Notes: a model not told the origin generated them from the letters alone. DNA of 64,000 nucleotides from Nitrospiraceae bacterium (GCA_919902505.1 CAKKRE010000010.1:43348-107347), one strand, 5' to 3'; positions 37,301 to 44,114 are shown, counted from the first letter of the stretch. Numbers and translations are program-made.

Positions 37301-37691
37301 GAAGTTGAAACGGATTTGGAATCTCATGCACCATACTGAGGCGGCCGAACATCAAGATGAGTTCCTCTACAAGGATCAGGTGACGTATGCCACCTTCCAT
37401 GCCGTGGCGCGTTACGATTTGAAACCGTTCCGTGGACAGGTCTTGAACGTGATTGCCTCCAAACATCCGCTGACGAATTCCAGCGATGATACGCGGTTGG
37501 TCTTCGGCGAATCCGCGATGGGCATGAGCCGCACGATCTATCTGCCGGCCGAAGATTCGGGGCGGTTATTTGTCGCGCCGCATGTGCAGGAGTTGGCGCA
37601 CCATCTCAAGACGTTTTGGCAGGAAGCCTGGGCGACGCTCCAGAACAAACCGGATGATCAGGGGAAAGGGCCTTCCTCAAGAGCCGCCTAG
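28329..37691 (+). CDS. FAAL-NRPS lipopeptide synthetase (3,120 aa) with Cys-type thioesterase
   Basis: One polypeptide. Domains by residue: fatty acyl-AMP ligase 1-590 (YTSGSTSAPKGVMVSHGN, PLTFLKRPLRWLEAI); acyl carrier about 600-680 (Ser641 in GLDSL); condensation about 700-1120 (HHIAVDG at 829-835); adenylation 1 about 1175-1675 (A3 motif near 1321); carrier (Ser1728 in GGHSL); condensation about 1790-2215 (HHIISDQ at 1923-1929); adenylation 2 about 2250-2740 (near 2398); carrier (Ser2786 in GGYSL); thioesterase about 2845-3095. The thioesterase nucleophile motif is GGTCTGG: Cys2916 replaces Ser, and His3085 is a candidate triad His. Adenylation-2 pocket residues read DILQLGVIWK, near the glycine code; adenylation-1 reads DTEDIGTVAK, unassigned. 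Predicted product: fatty acyl-X-Gly. The start is GTG with a weak ribosome site. The TAG stop lies in a MITE end. Confidence 0.93.
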   Translation: MVRHPSVTIPPGETLLDVLRWRAEHQPDQSAYVFLRDGVSPDTALTYSALDTKARAIAGHLQSRFAAGDRLLLVYPPGLEFVQAFWGALYAGLVAVPVPPPDAFRARVGVARVQRIAEDAGVAGVLSTNQILELVRAQGPAIPLEQWLVCDAVTPDSTAQWTATQPLPSTLAYLQYTSGSTSAPKGVMVSHGNMTAQSRCITDAGCYDAHSVTLSWMPHFHDYGLVKGIIQPAWIGRPAYLMSPLTFLKRPLRWLEAIQRYQVTHSGAPNFAYRRCVETIAPEDCAKLDLSGWQVASCGAEPIAHDTIDRFAEAFAPSGFRREVFSPAYGMAEYTLLISLKREGVAPTLLPLDPAALERGVVSEATAGVVPVRQVVGCGIPVGDTRVVIVHPETLSRCAAQQVGEIWLAGASTTQGYWNNPEETARTFRATLRDTGEGPFLRTGDLGFVRDGEVFVTGRLKDLLIVRGRNHYPQDIERTVEQSHRLFRGGGAAAFSVQDAGEEVLVVVQEVERQATALAIDGLAAAIRSAVSEQHDLHVSSVIFIKAGSLPKTSSGKVQRRACRDLFWADQLSIIGKSVMPAPLSQAQSAVVKIEDLRALSPDTRRRRIEQDVQGIIADRLGCRREAIAHDRPIHLLGLDSLMAAEVSHCVEESFHVPLSLQGLLGGATLSDLAAAIEAAMLREGSEPIPAVGQNLTAENVAPLSENQAALWFLSQLAPESAAANVSIILPLPFDVNQAALKQALDRLGERHATLRTTYETQDEVPVQRIHARLPLIWTVIDASTWDWARLRREAMEAATIPFNLAHGPLWRTSLFKGKQQAWLLLVAHHIAVDGWSMIHLVEELKGDYGSDGSTLQDLSNGLGGQPAPYGEFIGWHRALLESEEGGRLAQYWTARLAGDLPNYDMLYDRPQTTVEPSRYAWHAVQIDPALTERLKAFAQVEGTTLYAVCLTALQALLYRYTNVEDTAVVTPVFGRSRSRFARTVGDFVNMLVLRETVQADSTSRELLALTKRTLLEALDHQDYPYARLVSDLRPARDRQRAPLGQILFVLQQFKLLAELDQRMSALPSSVSESCPLPWEAYVIPQQSGQFDLCLELAESKQGLTGYFEYKDELFTPDRMARMQQHFLRVLEGLVADPAAQIGSLPLMSEAECHETVLTWGQSPEPQAPAQCLHRQIEAQAARTPDAIAVRQNDQELTYRELNARANRVAHYLRRRGVAPGVVVGLCLERSLNLIVGMLGILKSGGAYLPLDADYPTDRLEYMLRDSQVRVLVTQQDQLARLPATNPHTICLDSEWDQIARFPDDAIEGTDAPENLAYVIYTSGSTGQPKGVMIEHRSIANYVRAITEIAGVHSRDRVLQFASMSFDTAAEEIFPCLTTGATLVLRTQAMIDSVSEFLDRCREWQLTLLDLPTAYWHEVVTRMELERLAFPESVKTVIIGGERVLPQIVQRWANLVGRTVRLLNTYGPTETTVAVTWSDLTGLGLQEELYEELPIGRVISQSSVYVLDRHRQPVPVGVAGELYVGGVGVARGYRGRPELTDTKFIPDPFSSLPGARLYRTGDLVRWRPDGQLDYRGRVDRQVKIRGYRIELEEIEAVLNRHPDIERAVVEVREDQPGDKRIVAFMVPRPQNRLGLVQLREQLRSQLPAHMIPSAFVEMETLPLTVNGKVDRVALRVATDSRASKVDLTAEFLAPRTPTEQVLADIWGEILHVKDVGVHDNFFELGGHSLLATQLVSRVQALFRVVLPLRQVFERPTIATLAEVIKRSQEAGKQPSDRDGRMMTKAARGTPLPLSFAQERMWFLYQLSPTGAAYNIPASVRLHGPLNRAALRWGVAELVRRHDALRTTFATVDGQARQIIHASLDPPWAEEDLRGLPREMREVRALELATAEARRPFDLGEGPLLRILLVQLGEEDHVLVVSTHHIISDQWSYGVIARELVKCYNAFCAGKPVAIQPDLAIQYADFAQWQRTWLTGAVLAEQLAHWKSKLTDLPVLALPADRPRLPIHSFKGDQVSLDLSWALVNRLKQLSVREGVTLYMVFLAGFFGLLHRLTQQRDLVIGTPIANRNRLEIEDLVGTFVNTLVLRTDVTGALTFRELLRNVRDLSLDAYAHQDIPFEKLVEELRPDRSQGGLPLVQVLFNFANTPFARTEFQHLSWTPYEVSRGAAQLDLGLSIDPLASRKAYLEFNTDLFDRTSAERWLAEYRQFMEVIAEHPEEKVGRVAILTAQEQHRILHEWNATDRPVDREACFPQLFEAQVGRTPDAIAVVFEGAELSYGELNRRVNRLAYRLREQGVGPDVVVPVFLERSPELLISLLAVMKAGGAYLPLVPGLPIRRLAAMIEASHAAVLVTDSTLLGGLPQHQLRVVCLDREAESLTRYSEKDPAPLARPEHLVYVLFTSGSTGQPKGVEIEHRALVNFLRSMQQEPGISSRDVLLAITPLSFDIAGLELYLPLLVGARIILAGRLQAMEGAWLQHGLDQGAVTMMQATPATWRMVLQSGWQGGRQVKVLCGGEALPRELAQELLVRAGSVWNVYGPTETTIWSTLERVRTAERTISLGRPIANTQVYVLDLNREPVPVGIPGELYIGGMGLARGYRGAPQLTAERFVSSPFRAGERLYRTGDQVKWLADGRLDYIGRIDYQVKLRGFRIELGEIEAVLADDPTVKQAVVIVREDAPGDKRLVAYVVARERHRCDPQALRRALRDMVPDYMVPAAIVPLNEFPLTSNGKVDRSALPAPVAGPVHDSAQPIEPRNRLELQLVAIWEQVLGITPIGVCDNFFALGGYSLLALRMFSAIEQTFGIRLPMAVLFQAPTIEQLADVLADEGCTVRWRSLVAIQPDGKMSPFFAVPGVGGNVLVFARLAKLLGDAQPFYGLQARGLDGKEKPFMRVEEMAAHYIEEIRSIQPHGPYLIGGTCTGGLAAYEIAQQLMAQGEQVILVVMESWHPRSYLTHWSRPPYLLWPILFVWMKITTYLRLMRRLPIREWPSFWRGKLKRIWNLMHHTEAAEHQDEFLYKDQVTYATFHAVARYDLKPFRGQVLNVIASKHPLTNSSDDTRLVFGESAMGMSRTIYLPAEDSGRLFVAPHVQELAHHLKTFWQEAWATLQNKPDDQGKGPSSRAA

Positions 37692-37742
37692 CCCGGATTA
37701 TTCATGAATGCCGGAGCAGGTCTTCATGAATAGTCCGGGCTA
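37689..37742. repeat. MITE-like element, family 1, copy D (54 bp)
   Basis: TAGCCCGGATTATTCATGAA ... TTCATGAATAGTCCGGGCTA: two inverted ends with only about 14 bp between them. The first three bases supply the stop codon of the synthetase gene. As RNA it would form a long hairpin between the synthetase and exporter genes and could act on transcript ending or stability. Confidence 0.75.
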
Positions 37743-37770
37743 AGGCCAACGGGACAGCCGTCACCTCACC

Positions 37771-39468
37771 ATGATGAAAATGTATCGGTTTCTCCTGTTC
37801 CTGCTCCGCGACGCCCGAAGCATGATGGTGCTGATGGTCCTGACCGGCCTGTTGGCCGGGCTGTCCAGCGTGGGCCTGCTCGCCGTCATCAACAAACTCA
37901 TCAACGGCGCCGGGGCGACCTCGGAGCTGTTTGCCGTGGCCTTCATCGGCCTGGCGGTGCTGAAGGTCGTGTCGAACTACCTCTCCCAACTGTTGCTCGT
38001 CACCTTCGCGCAGAAAACCATCCTGAATCTCGGGATGGATCTCTGTTGGAAAGTGGTGCGGGCCCCCTATCGCACGTTGGAACGTCGCGGCGCGCATGAA
38101 ATTCTGGCGACGCTGACGGATGACACGAATGCCATGGCCTGGGCGGTGAACGGATTACCGGGCTTGGCGATCAATGTCGCGATCCTAGCCGGCTGCTCAC
38201 TCTATCTCGCGTGGCTCTCGTGGCAGGCTTTTCTCGGCGTGGTCATCCTAGCCGTGTTCGGACTGATCGGGTACCGGCAGCTGTATAACCGGGTGCTCCG
38301 GTCGTCGCTGGCGGTGCGCGATGCAAAAGGGGTCCTCTTCGAGCGTTTTCGCAGTCTGACGGAAGGCATGAAGGAGCTGATGTTGCATCGCGGGCGTCGA
38401 GACACGTTCGTCGATTCGGATATCCGGCAGGCTGCCGAAGCGCTCCGCCATCACAATCTGGTGACGACGAAGCAATACCTCACCACCGACTCCTGGACGC
38501 AGGTGCTGTTCTACGGATTGATCGGGGTTATTCTCCTGCTCTTTCCCAGATTGTTGTCGTTGTCGGGGGAGTCTCTGACAGGATATGCATTCGCGATGCT
38601 CTACATGATCGGCCCGATGTGGGGTCTGCTCGGGATGGTGCCCACCCTGAGCCGCGGCCAGGTGGCGCTGGAGAAGATCGAATCGCTGGGGCTGGCGTTG
38701 GAGGAAGACGGTCGGGAGGGTGGAGCGGAGCGCGCGGTGACTCACGGCACGCAATCCCTGGAGTTCTCGGAGGCGAGTTTTTCGTATGAACCGAAAGGCG
38801 AGGATGAACGGTCGTTCAGCCTCGGGCCGTTGAATGTGACGGTCCGGACCGGCGAGTTGGTTTTTATCATCGGGGGAAACGGCAGCGGGAAGTCGACCTT
38901 TGTGAAAGTGCTCACCGGGCTGTACCTTCCGCAACAGGGGGAGGTCAGGCTGAACGGCGAGGCGATCACGCCCGCAAACCAGGACTGGTACCGGCAGCAC
39001 TTTGCGGCGGTGTTTTCCGATTTCTACCTGTTCAAGAAACTGTTGGGGCTCGATCCGGCACTGATTGAGAGTCAGGCGGAGGGCTGGTTGAAGACGCTCC
39101 GGATTCAACACAAGGTCACGATCCGCGACGGCGAGTATTCGACGATCAACCTGTCACAGGGCCAACGGAAGCGCCTGGCTCTGGTCACGGCCATGTTGGA
39201 AGATCGTCCGTTTTATGTCTTCGACGAATGGGCGGCCGATCAGGATCCTCAGTACAAGGAAGTGTTTTACGGTGAGCTCTTGCCGGAGTTGCGGGCGCGA
39301 GGAAAAGGTGTCATCGTGGTCACCCATGACGACCGGTATTTCCATGTGGGCGACCGCGTGCTAAAACTGGACGAAGGCAAGATCCTGGAAACTCCGAACT
39401 CGACCGCTTCAACCGGCTCGCACCGAGCGACCCCGGTGTTCAAGCCGGTGATCCGCTCCTCGGCGTAA
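37771..39468 (+). CDS. Cyclic-peptide-type ABC exporter (SyrD/PvdE-like)
   Basis: 565-residue half transporter with an N-terminal membrane domain (about 1-310, six hydrophobic segments beginning FLLFLLRDARSMMVLMVLTG, split here). The ATPase domain is at about 325-545: Walker A GGNGSGKSTF, signature LSQGQRKRLAL, Walker B FYVFDEWAADQDP, switch His in VVTHDDRYF. This class exports nonribosomal peptides and siderophores (SyrD, PvdE). It follows the synthetase by 79 bp, interrupted by the small MITE, and precedes the phosphopantetheinyl transferase by 19 bp. It most likely exports the lipopeptide made by the upstream synthetase. Confidence 0.9.
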   Translation: MMKMYRFLLFLLRDARSMMVLMVLTGLLAGLSSVGLLAVINKLINGAGATSELFAVAFIGLAVLKVVSNYLSQLLLVTFAQKTILNLGMDLCWKVVRAPYRTLERRGAHEILATLTDDTNAMAWAVNGLPGLAINVAILAGCSLYLAWLSWQAFLGVVILAVFGLIGYRQLYNRVLRSSLAVRDAKGVLFERFRSLTEGMKELMLHRGRRDTFVDSDIRQAAEALRHHNLVTTKQYLTTDSWTQVLFYGLIGVILLLFPRLLSLSGESLTGYAFAMLYMIGPMWGLLGMVPTLSRGQVALEKIESLGLALEEDGREGGAERAVTHGTQSLEFSEASFSYEPKGEDERSFSLGPLNVTVRTGELVFIIGGNGSGKSTFVKVLTGLYLPQQGEVRLNGEAITPANQDWYRQHFAAVFSDFYLFKKLLGLDPALIESQAEGWLKTLRIQHKVTIRDGEYSTINLSQGQRKRLALVTAMLEDRPFYVFDEWAADQDPQYKEVFYGELLPELRARGKGVIVVTHDDRYFHVGDRVLKLDEGKILETPNSTASTGSHRATPVFKPVIRSSA

Positions 39469-39487
39469 CGCAGGGTCTGCGCCTCGT

Positions 39488-40264
39488 ATGTCTCAACCCA
39501 TGTCCGGATTGTCGAGTCCCTCCAGAGATTCTTCGCCGTTGCCCGCTCTGAGTCGGCAGGATGTGCATGTCTGGTTCTGCCGTTTTACCCGGCATGAGGA
39601 TCAACGCGCCGCCCTTGCTGCCCTGCTCTCGCGTGATGAACAGACTCGCGCGGCCCGGTTTGCCTTCGACCGGGATCGCCACCGGTTCATCCTGTCGCAC
39701 GGTGTGCTGCGCGCCATTCTGGCCCGCTACGTCGGCAAAGAAGCCACGCAGATTGAGTTTGCAACCGGAGCCCATGGCAAGCCGGCTCTGAGCGGTCAGT
39801 CCTGTGCCGCGCAGGATATCCAATTCAGCCTTTCCCATTCAGGGGCGTATGCCGTGGTGGCGGTGGCAGCCGGCCGGGCCGTCGGCGTGGATGTGGAGGT
39901 GCGCAGGCCGGACGTGGATGCGCTCAAGCTCGCGGAGAGGTTTTTTGCGGCTGGGGAAGCACAGCAGATTATTCAGGCACAGGGGGACGCGCAAGAGCGA
40001 TTGTTCTATCGTTCTTGGACGGCGAAAGAAGCCTACCTCAAAGGGCGTGGGGTGGGGTTGTCTCTCGGACTGGATCGATTCGAGATCCTATTCGATGACG
40101 GGTCGCCGCTCGCTTACGTGCGGATGACCGACTCCGGAGCCCTCGATATGAACTGGCAGGTGCAGTCCCTCTCGTTGGCCGATGACGTATCCGGGGCGCT
40201 CGCCGTTGAAGGCCAAGCCTGGCAGGTTCGAATGTGTGATTCGAGTACAGATCTGTTTCGTTAG
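39488..40264 (+). CDS. 4'-phosphopantetheinyl transferase, Sfp type
   Basis: 258 residues. Signatures of the Sfp/HetI/AcpT superfamily: the N-terminal RFAFDRDRHRFILSHGVLR region, FSLSHSGAYAVVAVA, GVDVEVRRPD (Mg2+-binding Asp/Glu) and WTAKEAYLKGRGVGLS. It transfers phosphopantetheine from CoA to carrier-protein serines, here presumably Ser641, Ser1728 and Ser2786 of the synthetase. Third gene of the biosynthetic cluster. Its stop overlaps tadA tail-to-tail by 4 bp. Confidence 0.93.
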   Translation: MSQPMSGLSSPSRDSSPLPALSRQDVHVWFCRFTRHEDQRAALAALLSRDEQTRAARFAFDRDRHRFILSHGVLRAILARYVGKEATQIEFATGAHGKPALSGQSCAAQDIQFSLSHSGAYAVVAVAAGRAVGVDVEVRRPDVDALKLAERFFAAGEAQQIIQAQGDAQERLFYRSWTAKEAYLKGRGVGLSLGLDRFEILFDDGSPLAYVRMTDSGALDMNWQVQSLSLADDVSGALAVEGQAWQVRMCDSSTDLFR

Positions 40265-40749
40265 GTGATGTCCCGCCGGGCTGCGTCTTTTCTCAGTTGC
40301 CGAAAGAAGTCCTGTAACAACGCCTGACTCTCTTCAGCACAGACCCCTCCGACGACCTCCACACGGTGGTTCAGTCGCGGCTCAGGGGGAATATTCATGA
40401 TGGATCCGCAGGCACCGGCTTTGGGATCGGTGGCCGCGAAGACCAGCCGCGGTATGCGAGCGAGTACGATTGCGCCGATGCACATCGTGCAGGGTTCCAG
40501 CGTGACATAGAGGGTCGTGTCGATGAGTCGCCAGCTGCCCGTTCGCCGGGCTGCGTCTTGAATCACGATCACTTCCGCATGAGCCGTCGGGTCCTGCCTG
40601 GTTTCCCTGAGATTGTGGGCTTGAGCGATCACGATGCCCTCATGTACCAATAACGCGGCGATCGGCACTTCACCGATCAGCGGCGCCGAACGCGCGAGGG
40701 TCAGAGCTTGTTGCATGAAGCGGGTATCGAGATCGTCGAGGGGGAGCAT
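40261..40749 (-). CDS. tadA: tRNA adenosine(34) deaminase TadA
   Basis: 162 residues. Cytidine deaminase fold with zinc ligands and catalytic Glu in HAEVIVIQDAARR and PCTMCIGAIVLARI. It begins with the typical MQQALTLARSAPLIGEVPIAAL region. It converts A34 of tRNA-Arg(ACG) to inosine. Its substrate gene, tRNA-Arg(ACG), is also in this window (62,880-62,955). Confidence 0.93.
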   Translation of the reverse strand: MLPLDDLDTRFMQQALTLARSAPLIGEVPIAALLVHEGIVIAQAHNLRETRQDPTAHAEVIVIQDAARRTGSWRLIDTTLYVTLEPCTMCIGAIVLARIPRLVFAATDPKAGACGSIMNIPPEPRLNHRVEVVGGVCAEESQALLQDFFRQLRKDAARRDIT

Positions 40750-40881
40750 CGTGTCGTCGGCTGAATCCTGTCAGGGGCTGAACTCTACGGCAGTCGATAA
40801 GACGCCTGCATGCTAGCATGTTCTTTGTGTGGAATGGCACGGGGGGAGGAGGCGAGAGCGGAAGATCGGGGCACCGGCCGG

Positions 40882-41898
40882 TCAGGTCTGCCCGATCAAG
40901 TAGATCGCACCCGTCGGCTCGGGGAGACCACCGTCGGGCTCCACGGTGACGGCGAATTTTTTCATCCGTGAAAACTCGGTCATGTTTCTGATCAGCATAC
41001 GGGCTTTCAGTCCCGCATCCAGTCCGAAGACGCCCGCACTCACCGGTTTGTCGTCGATGGCCCAGAGCTGGTAGACCTTGCCGCTCGGTAAGGACGGCAG
41101 ATTGTACGCATAGAGCCAGGCTTTCTTGGTTGCCGGATCGAATAGCAGGAAGGCGCCTGCCGATTTGGCCATGTCGGACCCGGCCAGCGACACGACTTTT
41201 GAAGAGGGGTTCTTGAAGAGTCCGGCAAATTCCTCGTTCTGCCTGGCCAGGCGTTGCAGGGAGGATTCGTTCTGGGTCAGCTGGGTGTGCGCGTCGTCCA
41301 ACTCCGCTTCCCGCTGCAGCAATTGATCGCGGAGTTCCGCGACCTCCGTGGCCCGTTGGTCGATCTCCGACTTGAGAGTGCCGATGGTCTGTTCACGCTG
41401 TTGCAGCTCCGACTGCAGGGTGGCCACGCGGGCGGTCTCCTGCTGCACGGCGGCTTGCAGTTGGTGAATCTCGCTCGAGCGCTGAGAGGTTTGTGTGTAG
41501 GACATCCAGGCGAGATACCCGCCCCCCACAATTATGGCGGCCGCGGCAAATCCCATTGCCAGACGGAACGGCAGCGAGCGGGCCGGCGCGATGGGCGGGA
41601 ACAGGTGGTTCATCCATTCGCCCGGTTCCAGGCTCGACTTCGGGCCGGCCTGCTCCGCTTCCACCGCACCCGCGATCGGTGTCGGCGTCATCATGATTTT
41701 AGCTTTGAGCGTATTCGGGGGTGTCGCCGGGGTGAGCCCGAACGGCAGCAGGGACGCCACGGTTTGATAGTCCTTGAGAGCGGCATGGCAGGCCGCGCAT
41801 CCCGATAACAGGTGCGCTTCGATGGCCTGCCGCTCCGAGCGTTCGAGAGCGCCGATCGCGTAGAGGGGGACCGCGTCTTCCAGTTCCTCGTGTGTCAT
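40882..41898 (-). CDS. Anti-sigma factor, RskA type
   Basis: 338 residues. An N-terminal zinc-binding anti-sigma domain has H-x3-C-x2-C (AHLLSGCAACHAAL), then a Pro-rich linker, one membrane helix (about 108-130, MGFAAAAIIVGGGYLAWM), a periplasmic coiled coil (EIHQLQAAVQQETARVATLQ) and the RskA-like C-terminal domain (YQLWAIDDKPVSAGVFGLD). Compared with typical RskA (about 230 aa) the coiled coil is long. It holds the sigma factor encoded just upstream; the genes overlap by 4 bp. Confidence 0.9.
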   Translation of the reverse strand: MTHEELEDAVPLYAIGALERSERQAIEAHLLSGCAACHAALKDYQTVASLLPFGLTPATPPNTLKAKIMMTPTPIAGAVEAEQAGPKSSLEPGEWMNHLFPPIAPARSLPFRLAMGFAAAAIIVGGGYLAWMSYTQTSQRSSEIHQLQAAVQQETARVATLQSELQQREQTIGTLKSEIDQRATEVAELRDQLLQREAELDDAHTQLTQNESSLQRLARQNEEFAGLFKNPSSKVVSLAGSDMAKSAGAFLLFDPATKKAWLYAYNLPSLPSGKVYQLWAIDDKPVSAGVFGLDAGLKARMLIRNMTEFSRMKKFAVTVEPDGGLPEPTGAIYLIGQT

Positions 41899-42548
41899 AC
41901 CCTCTCACCCTGCGGCAATGTCTGCTGCAATGACGCGCGGAGCTTGGCCATCGCCAGTTTGATGCGCGTCTTCACCGTCCCCAGCGGCTGGTTCAGCTTG
42001 GCGGCAATCTCCGTATGAGTCAGGCCCTGGTAAAACGCCATCTCGATGGCCTGTTGCTGCGGCAGCGGCAGCTCGAGGATGGCTTTCGCCATCAGCTGGC
42101 GTAGTTCGGTATCCTCCCGGGCTTCGTACGGATTCGGGCTGACGTCGGGTGTGCGCGAAACCAGGGGATGTTCGAACGAATCGGCGACGACATGTTGCCC
42201 GCGCGATGCTCGTGCACGGAGCCGGTCGATGGCGCGACTGCGGGTGAGTGTCACCAGCCAGGCGATCGGGCTTCCACGGCCGACATCGTATTTGGCGATC
42301 TTGCGCCATACCTCCAGGTAGACTTCCTGAAGTAACTCCGCGGCCTCATCGCGGTCGTTCAAAATGCGGTACGCCAGGGTAAAGAGCAGGGTGCTCGATT
42401 GATCGTAGAGTTGGCCGAATGCCTGTTGATCGCCCTTGGCCACCCGGGCCAGGAGTTTGGGGTCGATCGTCGATGCAGCTTGTCGGGAGGCAGCTTCCAT
42501 GCAGTCGGCCTGGGCGCGGGCGCAATCCTCTGGTTCGGAATAGGGCAC
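41895..42548 (-). CDS. ECF RNA polymerase sigma factor (SigK-like)
   Basis: 217 residues with region 2 (AFGQLYDQSSTLLFTLAYRILNDR; EVYLEVWRKIAKYD) and region 4 HTH (LPLPQQQAIEMAFYQGLTHTEIAAKLNQPLGTVKTRI, split here). Paired with the RskA-type anti-sigma factor, it fits the ECF group regulated by regulated proteolysis of a membrane anti-sigma. The signal and regulon are unknown. Upstream (42,549-42,638) is a short gap followed by a MITE. Confidence 0.92.
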   Translation of the reverse strand: MPYSEPEDCARAQADCMEAASRQAASTIDPKLLARVAKGDQQAFGQLYDQSSTLLFTLAYRILNDRDEAAELLQEVYLEVWRKIAKYDVGRGSPIAWLVTLTRSRAIDRLRARASRGQHVVADSFEHPLVSRTPDVSPNPYEAREDTELRQLMAKAILELPLPQQQAIEMAFYQGLTHTEIAAKLNQPLGTVKTRIKLAMAKLRASLQQTLPQGERV

Positions 42549-42638
42549 ACTATAACACTGTACGAGAAAAACGACTAATCGGATGTGAGAATCCGTCGGC
42601 AGTCGTAGAACAGCCGTTCACGGCAGCGTGACGGTCGT

Positions 42639-42832
42639 TAGCCCGCATTATTCATGACGGTTCGTCACGAAATCGCTGAGGCGCGTCGCCAGACCGGCGC
42701 GCGGAGTCCGGAGGCCCCGACGCGTACTCATGTAGTACGTGGAGGGGCCGATGGGCGAGCCCGCCGGCCGAAGGCTCGTCGCAGCAGCGGATCGGCGGTT
42801 GCAGTAGAAGCGCTCATGAATAATGTGGGTTA
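42639..42832. repeat. MITE-like element, family 1, copy B (194 bp)
   Basis: TAGCCCGCATTATTCATGA at the left end and TCATGAATAATGTGGGTTA at the right end. The interior is clearly homologous, in inverted orientation, to copy C (59,568-59,759), including GCCTTCGGCCGGCGGGCTCG and a central CGTAC/GTACG hairpin. It sits between the sigma factor and the glycosyltransferase genes. Confidence 0.8.
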
Positions 42833-42861
42833 GGGGCGATCGAGGGCAGTGTCACGAAGGA

Positions 42862-43956
42862 TCAGTCGGCACGGCCGCATACGTAGTCTTTCAGGATGTG
42901 CGCGGCGTCTTGTGCGCCGGACAGGGGAGGCGGCGTCGATGACAGGGGGCGGGCGAAGGCTTGTTCTATGGCCGCGTTCCATTGTCCCTGGAGAAAATCG
43001 GCGAGTGAGAGCTCTGCGCCGCGACCATACCGATGCAGGTGATCGACCAGGGGCGGCTCGTCGGGGAAATTGTATCGTCGCACATAGACGACCGGGATTC
43101 CGAGCGCCACGGCTTCGACGATCGTGCCATACCCTGGTTTCGTGAGGATCATATCTACGGACGCCATCACCGATTTAAATGTCATGCCCAGGGAGGCCAG
43201 CGACAGGACGCGAGTCAGTCCATCCGGCACAGCGCCATCCACAACGAAGCGAAAGCCGTCCATCGCCTCCATGTGTTCGAAGGGAAACGCTCGCAGGGCG
43301 ATGCCGCCGAACCCGACCAGCACAACCCGCTCCGACTGCCCGGTGCCGATGGCCTTACGGAGTGTGATGGCTTGCGGGACGGCCGGTTCCGCGATGGGGC
43401 CGATTTCGCGGACAGGACGAAACGCGGTGATCGCAAGAGCCGGCGCCACACGCAGGAAGCAGTCGGCCTTGGCATAGGCCTCGCGGATCTGGCGAAGAAT
43501 CGTCGCGTGTTCACGCTGGGCGGGATCTGCGAACGGCTCCAGGACCAGATCCCAGGACAAGGAGCAGAGGCCGATGGTCGGAATGCCAGTGGCTGCGCCG
43601 GCGGCGATACCGAGATGGGAGATGTCTGAAAGGACACAGGCGGGTCCGGCGCTGCGGATGAGCGCGGCTTCAGTCTCAATTGTGTGCTGCCAATCCCTGT
43701 GCAGCGCAGAGTGGGCGGTCCAGGTGCCGGGAACGTCGATCGTCAGCGGGCCGTCCTGAATGCAGCCGATATCCTGTTGTCCGAAGTGGAGTTGCCAGGG
43801 AATATCGAGGCGAGGTGCGAAGAAGCCGGCGGGGACCGTCGTCCGCAAAATGGCGCTGAGATTGGGCACCAATCGTCCCAGTGCATTGAGCACCGGCACC
43901 ACTTGCGCCGCATGCCCGTAGCCGTGGCCCGAGATGGAGCACCAGATCAGCGGCAT
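42862..43956 (-). CDS. Glycosyltransferase-like protein (GT-B fold)
   Basis: 364 residues. The N-terminal SGHGYGHAAQVVPVLNAL loop and C-terminal DMILTKPGYGTIVEAVALGIPVVYVRR (split) resemble the nucleotide-sugar-binding halves of MurG/UGT-like transferases and the N-terminal domain of L-arabinokinase-type proteins. Donor and acceptor are unknown. A family 2 repeat ends 1 bp before the start codon, and no Shine-Dalgarno is visible there. ATG 43,956 is the only good start for the N-terminal loop. Confidence 0.75.
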   Translation of the reverse strand: MPLIWCSISGHGYGHAAQVVPVLNALGRLVPNLSAILRTTVPAGFFAPRLDIPWQLHFGQQDIGCIQDGPLTIDVPGTWTAHSALHRDWQHTIETEAALIRSAGPACVLSDISHLGIAAGAATGIPTIGLCSLSWDLVLEPFADPAQREHATILRQIREAYAKADCFLRVAPALAITAFRPVREIGPIAEPAVPQAITLRKAIGTGQSERVVLVGFGGIALRAFPFEHMEAMDGFRFVVDGAVPDGLTRVLSLASLGMTFKSVMASVDMILTKPGYGTIVEAVALGIPVVYVRRYNFPDEPPLVDHLHRYGRGAELSLADFLQGQWNAAIEQAFARPLSSTPPPLSGAQDAAHILKDYVCGRAD

Positions 43957-43957
43957 G

Positions 43958-44084
43958 GCAGGTTGCTGAAAAAGACCCCCAACGTCGTTCTCGACTCGAA
44001 ATCCTCCTCAACGTACCTCTGAACGTACGTCTCTGGGTCTTCCTCGTCTGCGGCCTCGTTGGATGGTCTTTTTGAGCATCCTGC
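43958..44084. repeat. Inverted-repeat element, family 2, copy 2
   Basis: 127 bp, GCAGGTTGCTGAAAAAGACC ... GGTCTTTTTGAGCATCCTGC. The central part contains an AACGTAC/GTACGT palindrome. It touches the glycosyltransferase start codon and separates it from the TPR gene group. Confidence 0.75.
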
Positions 44085-44114
44085 GAGGGCTGTGCGTAAC
44101 ATCTCCATCCCGGC

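Noticed and set aside
35466..37466. Long minus-strand open frame (over 600 codons) opposite the synthetase
   Set aside because: It is antisense to well-supported adenylation, carrier and thioesterase domains. Its translation is Arg/His/Gln-rich and shows no domain. Such shadows are expected in GC-rich coding DNA.
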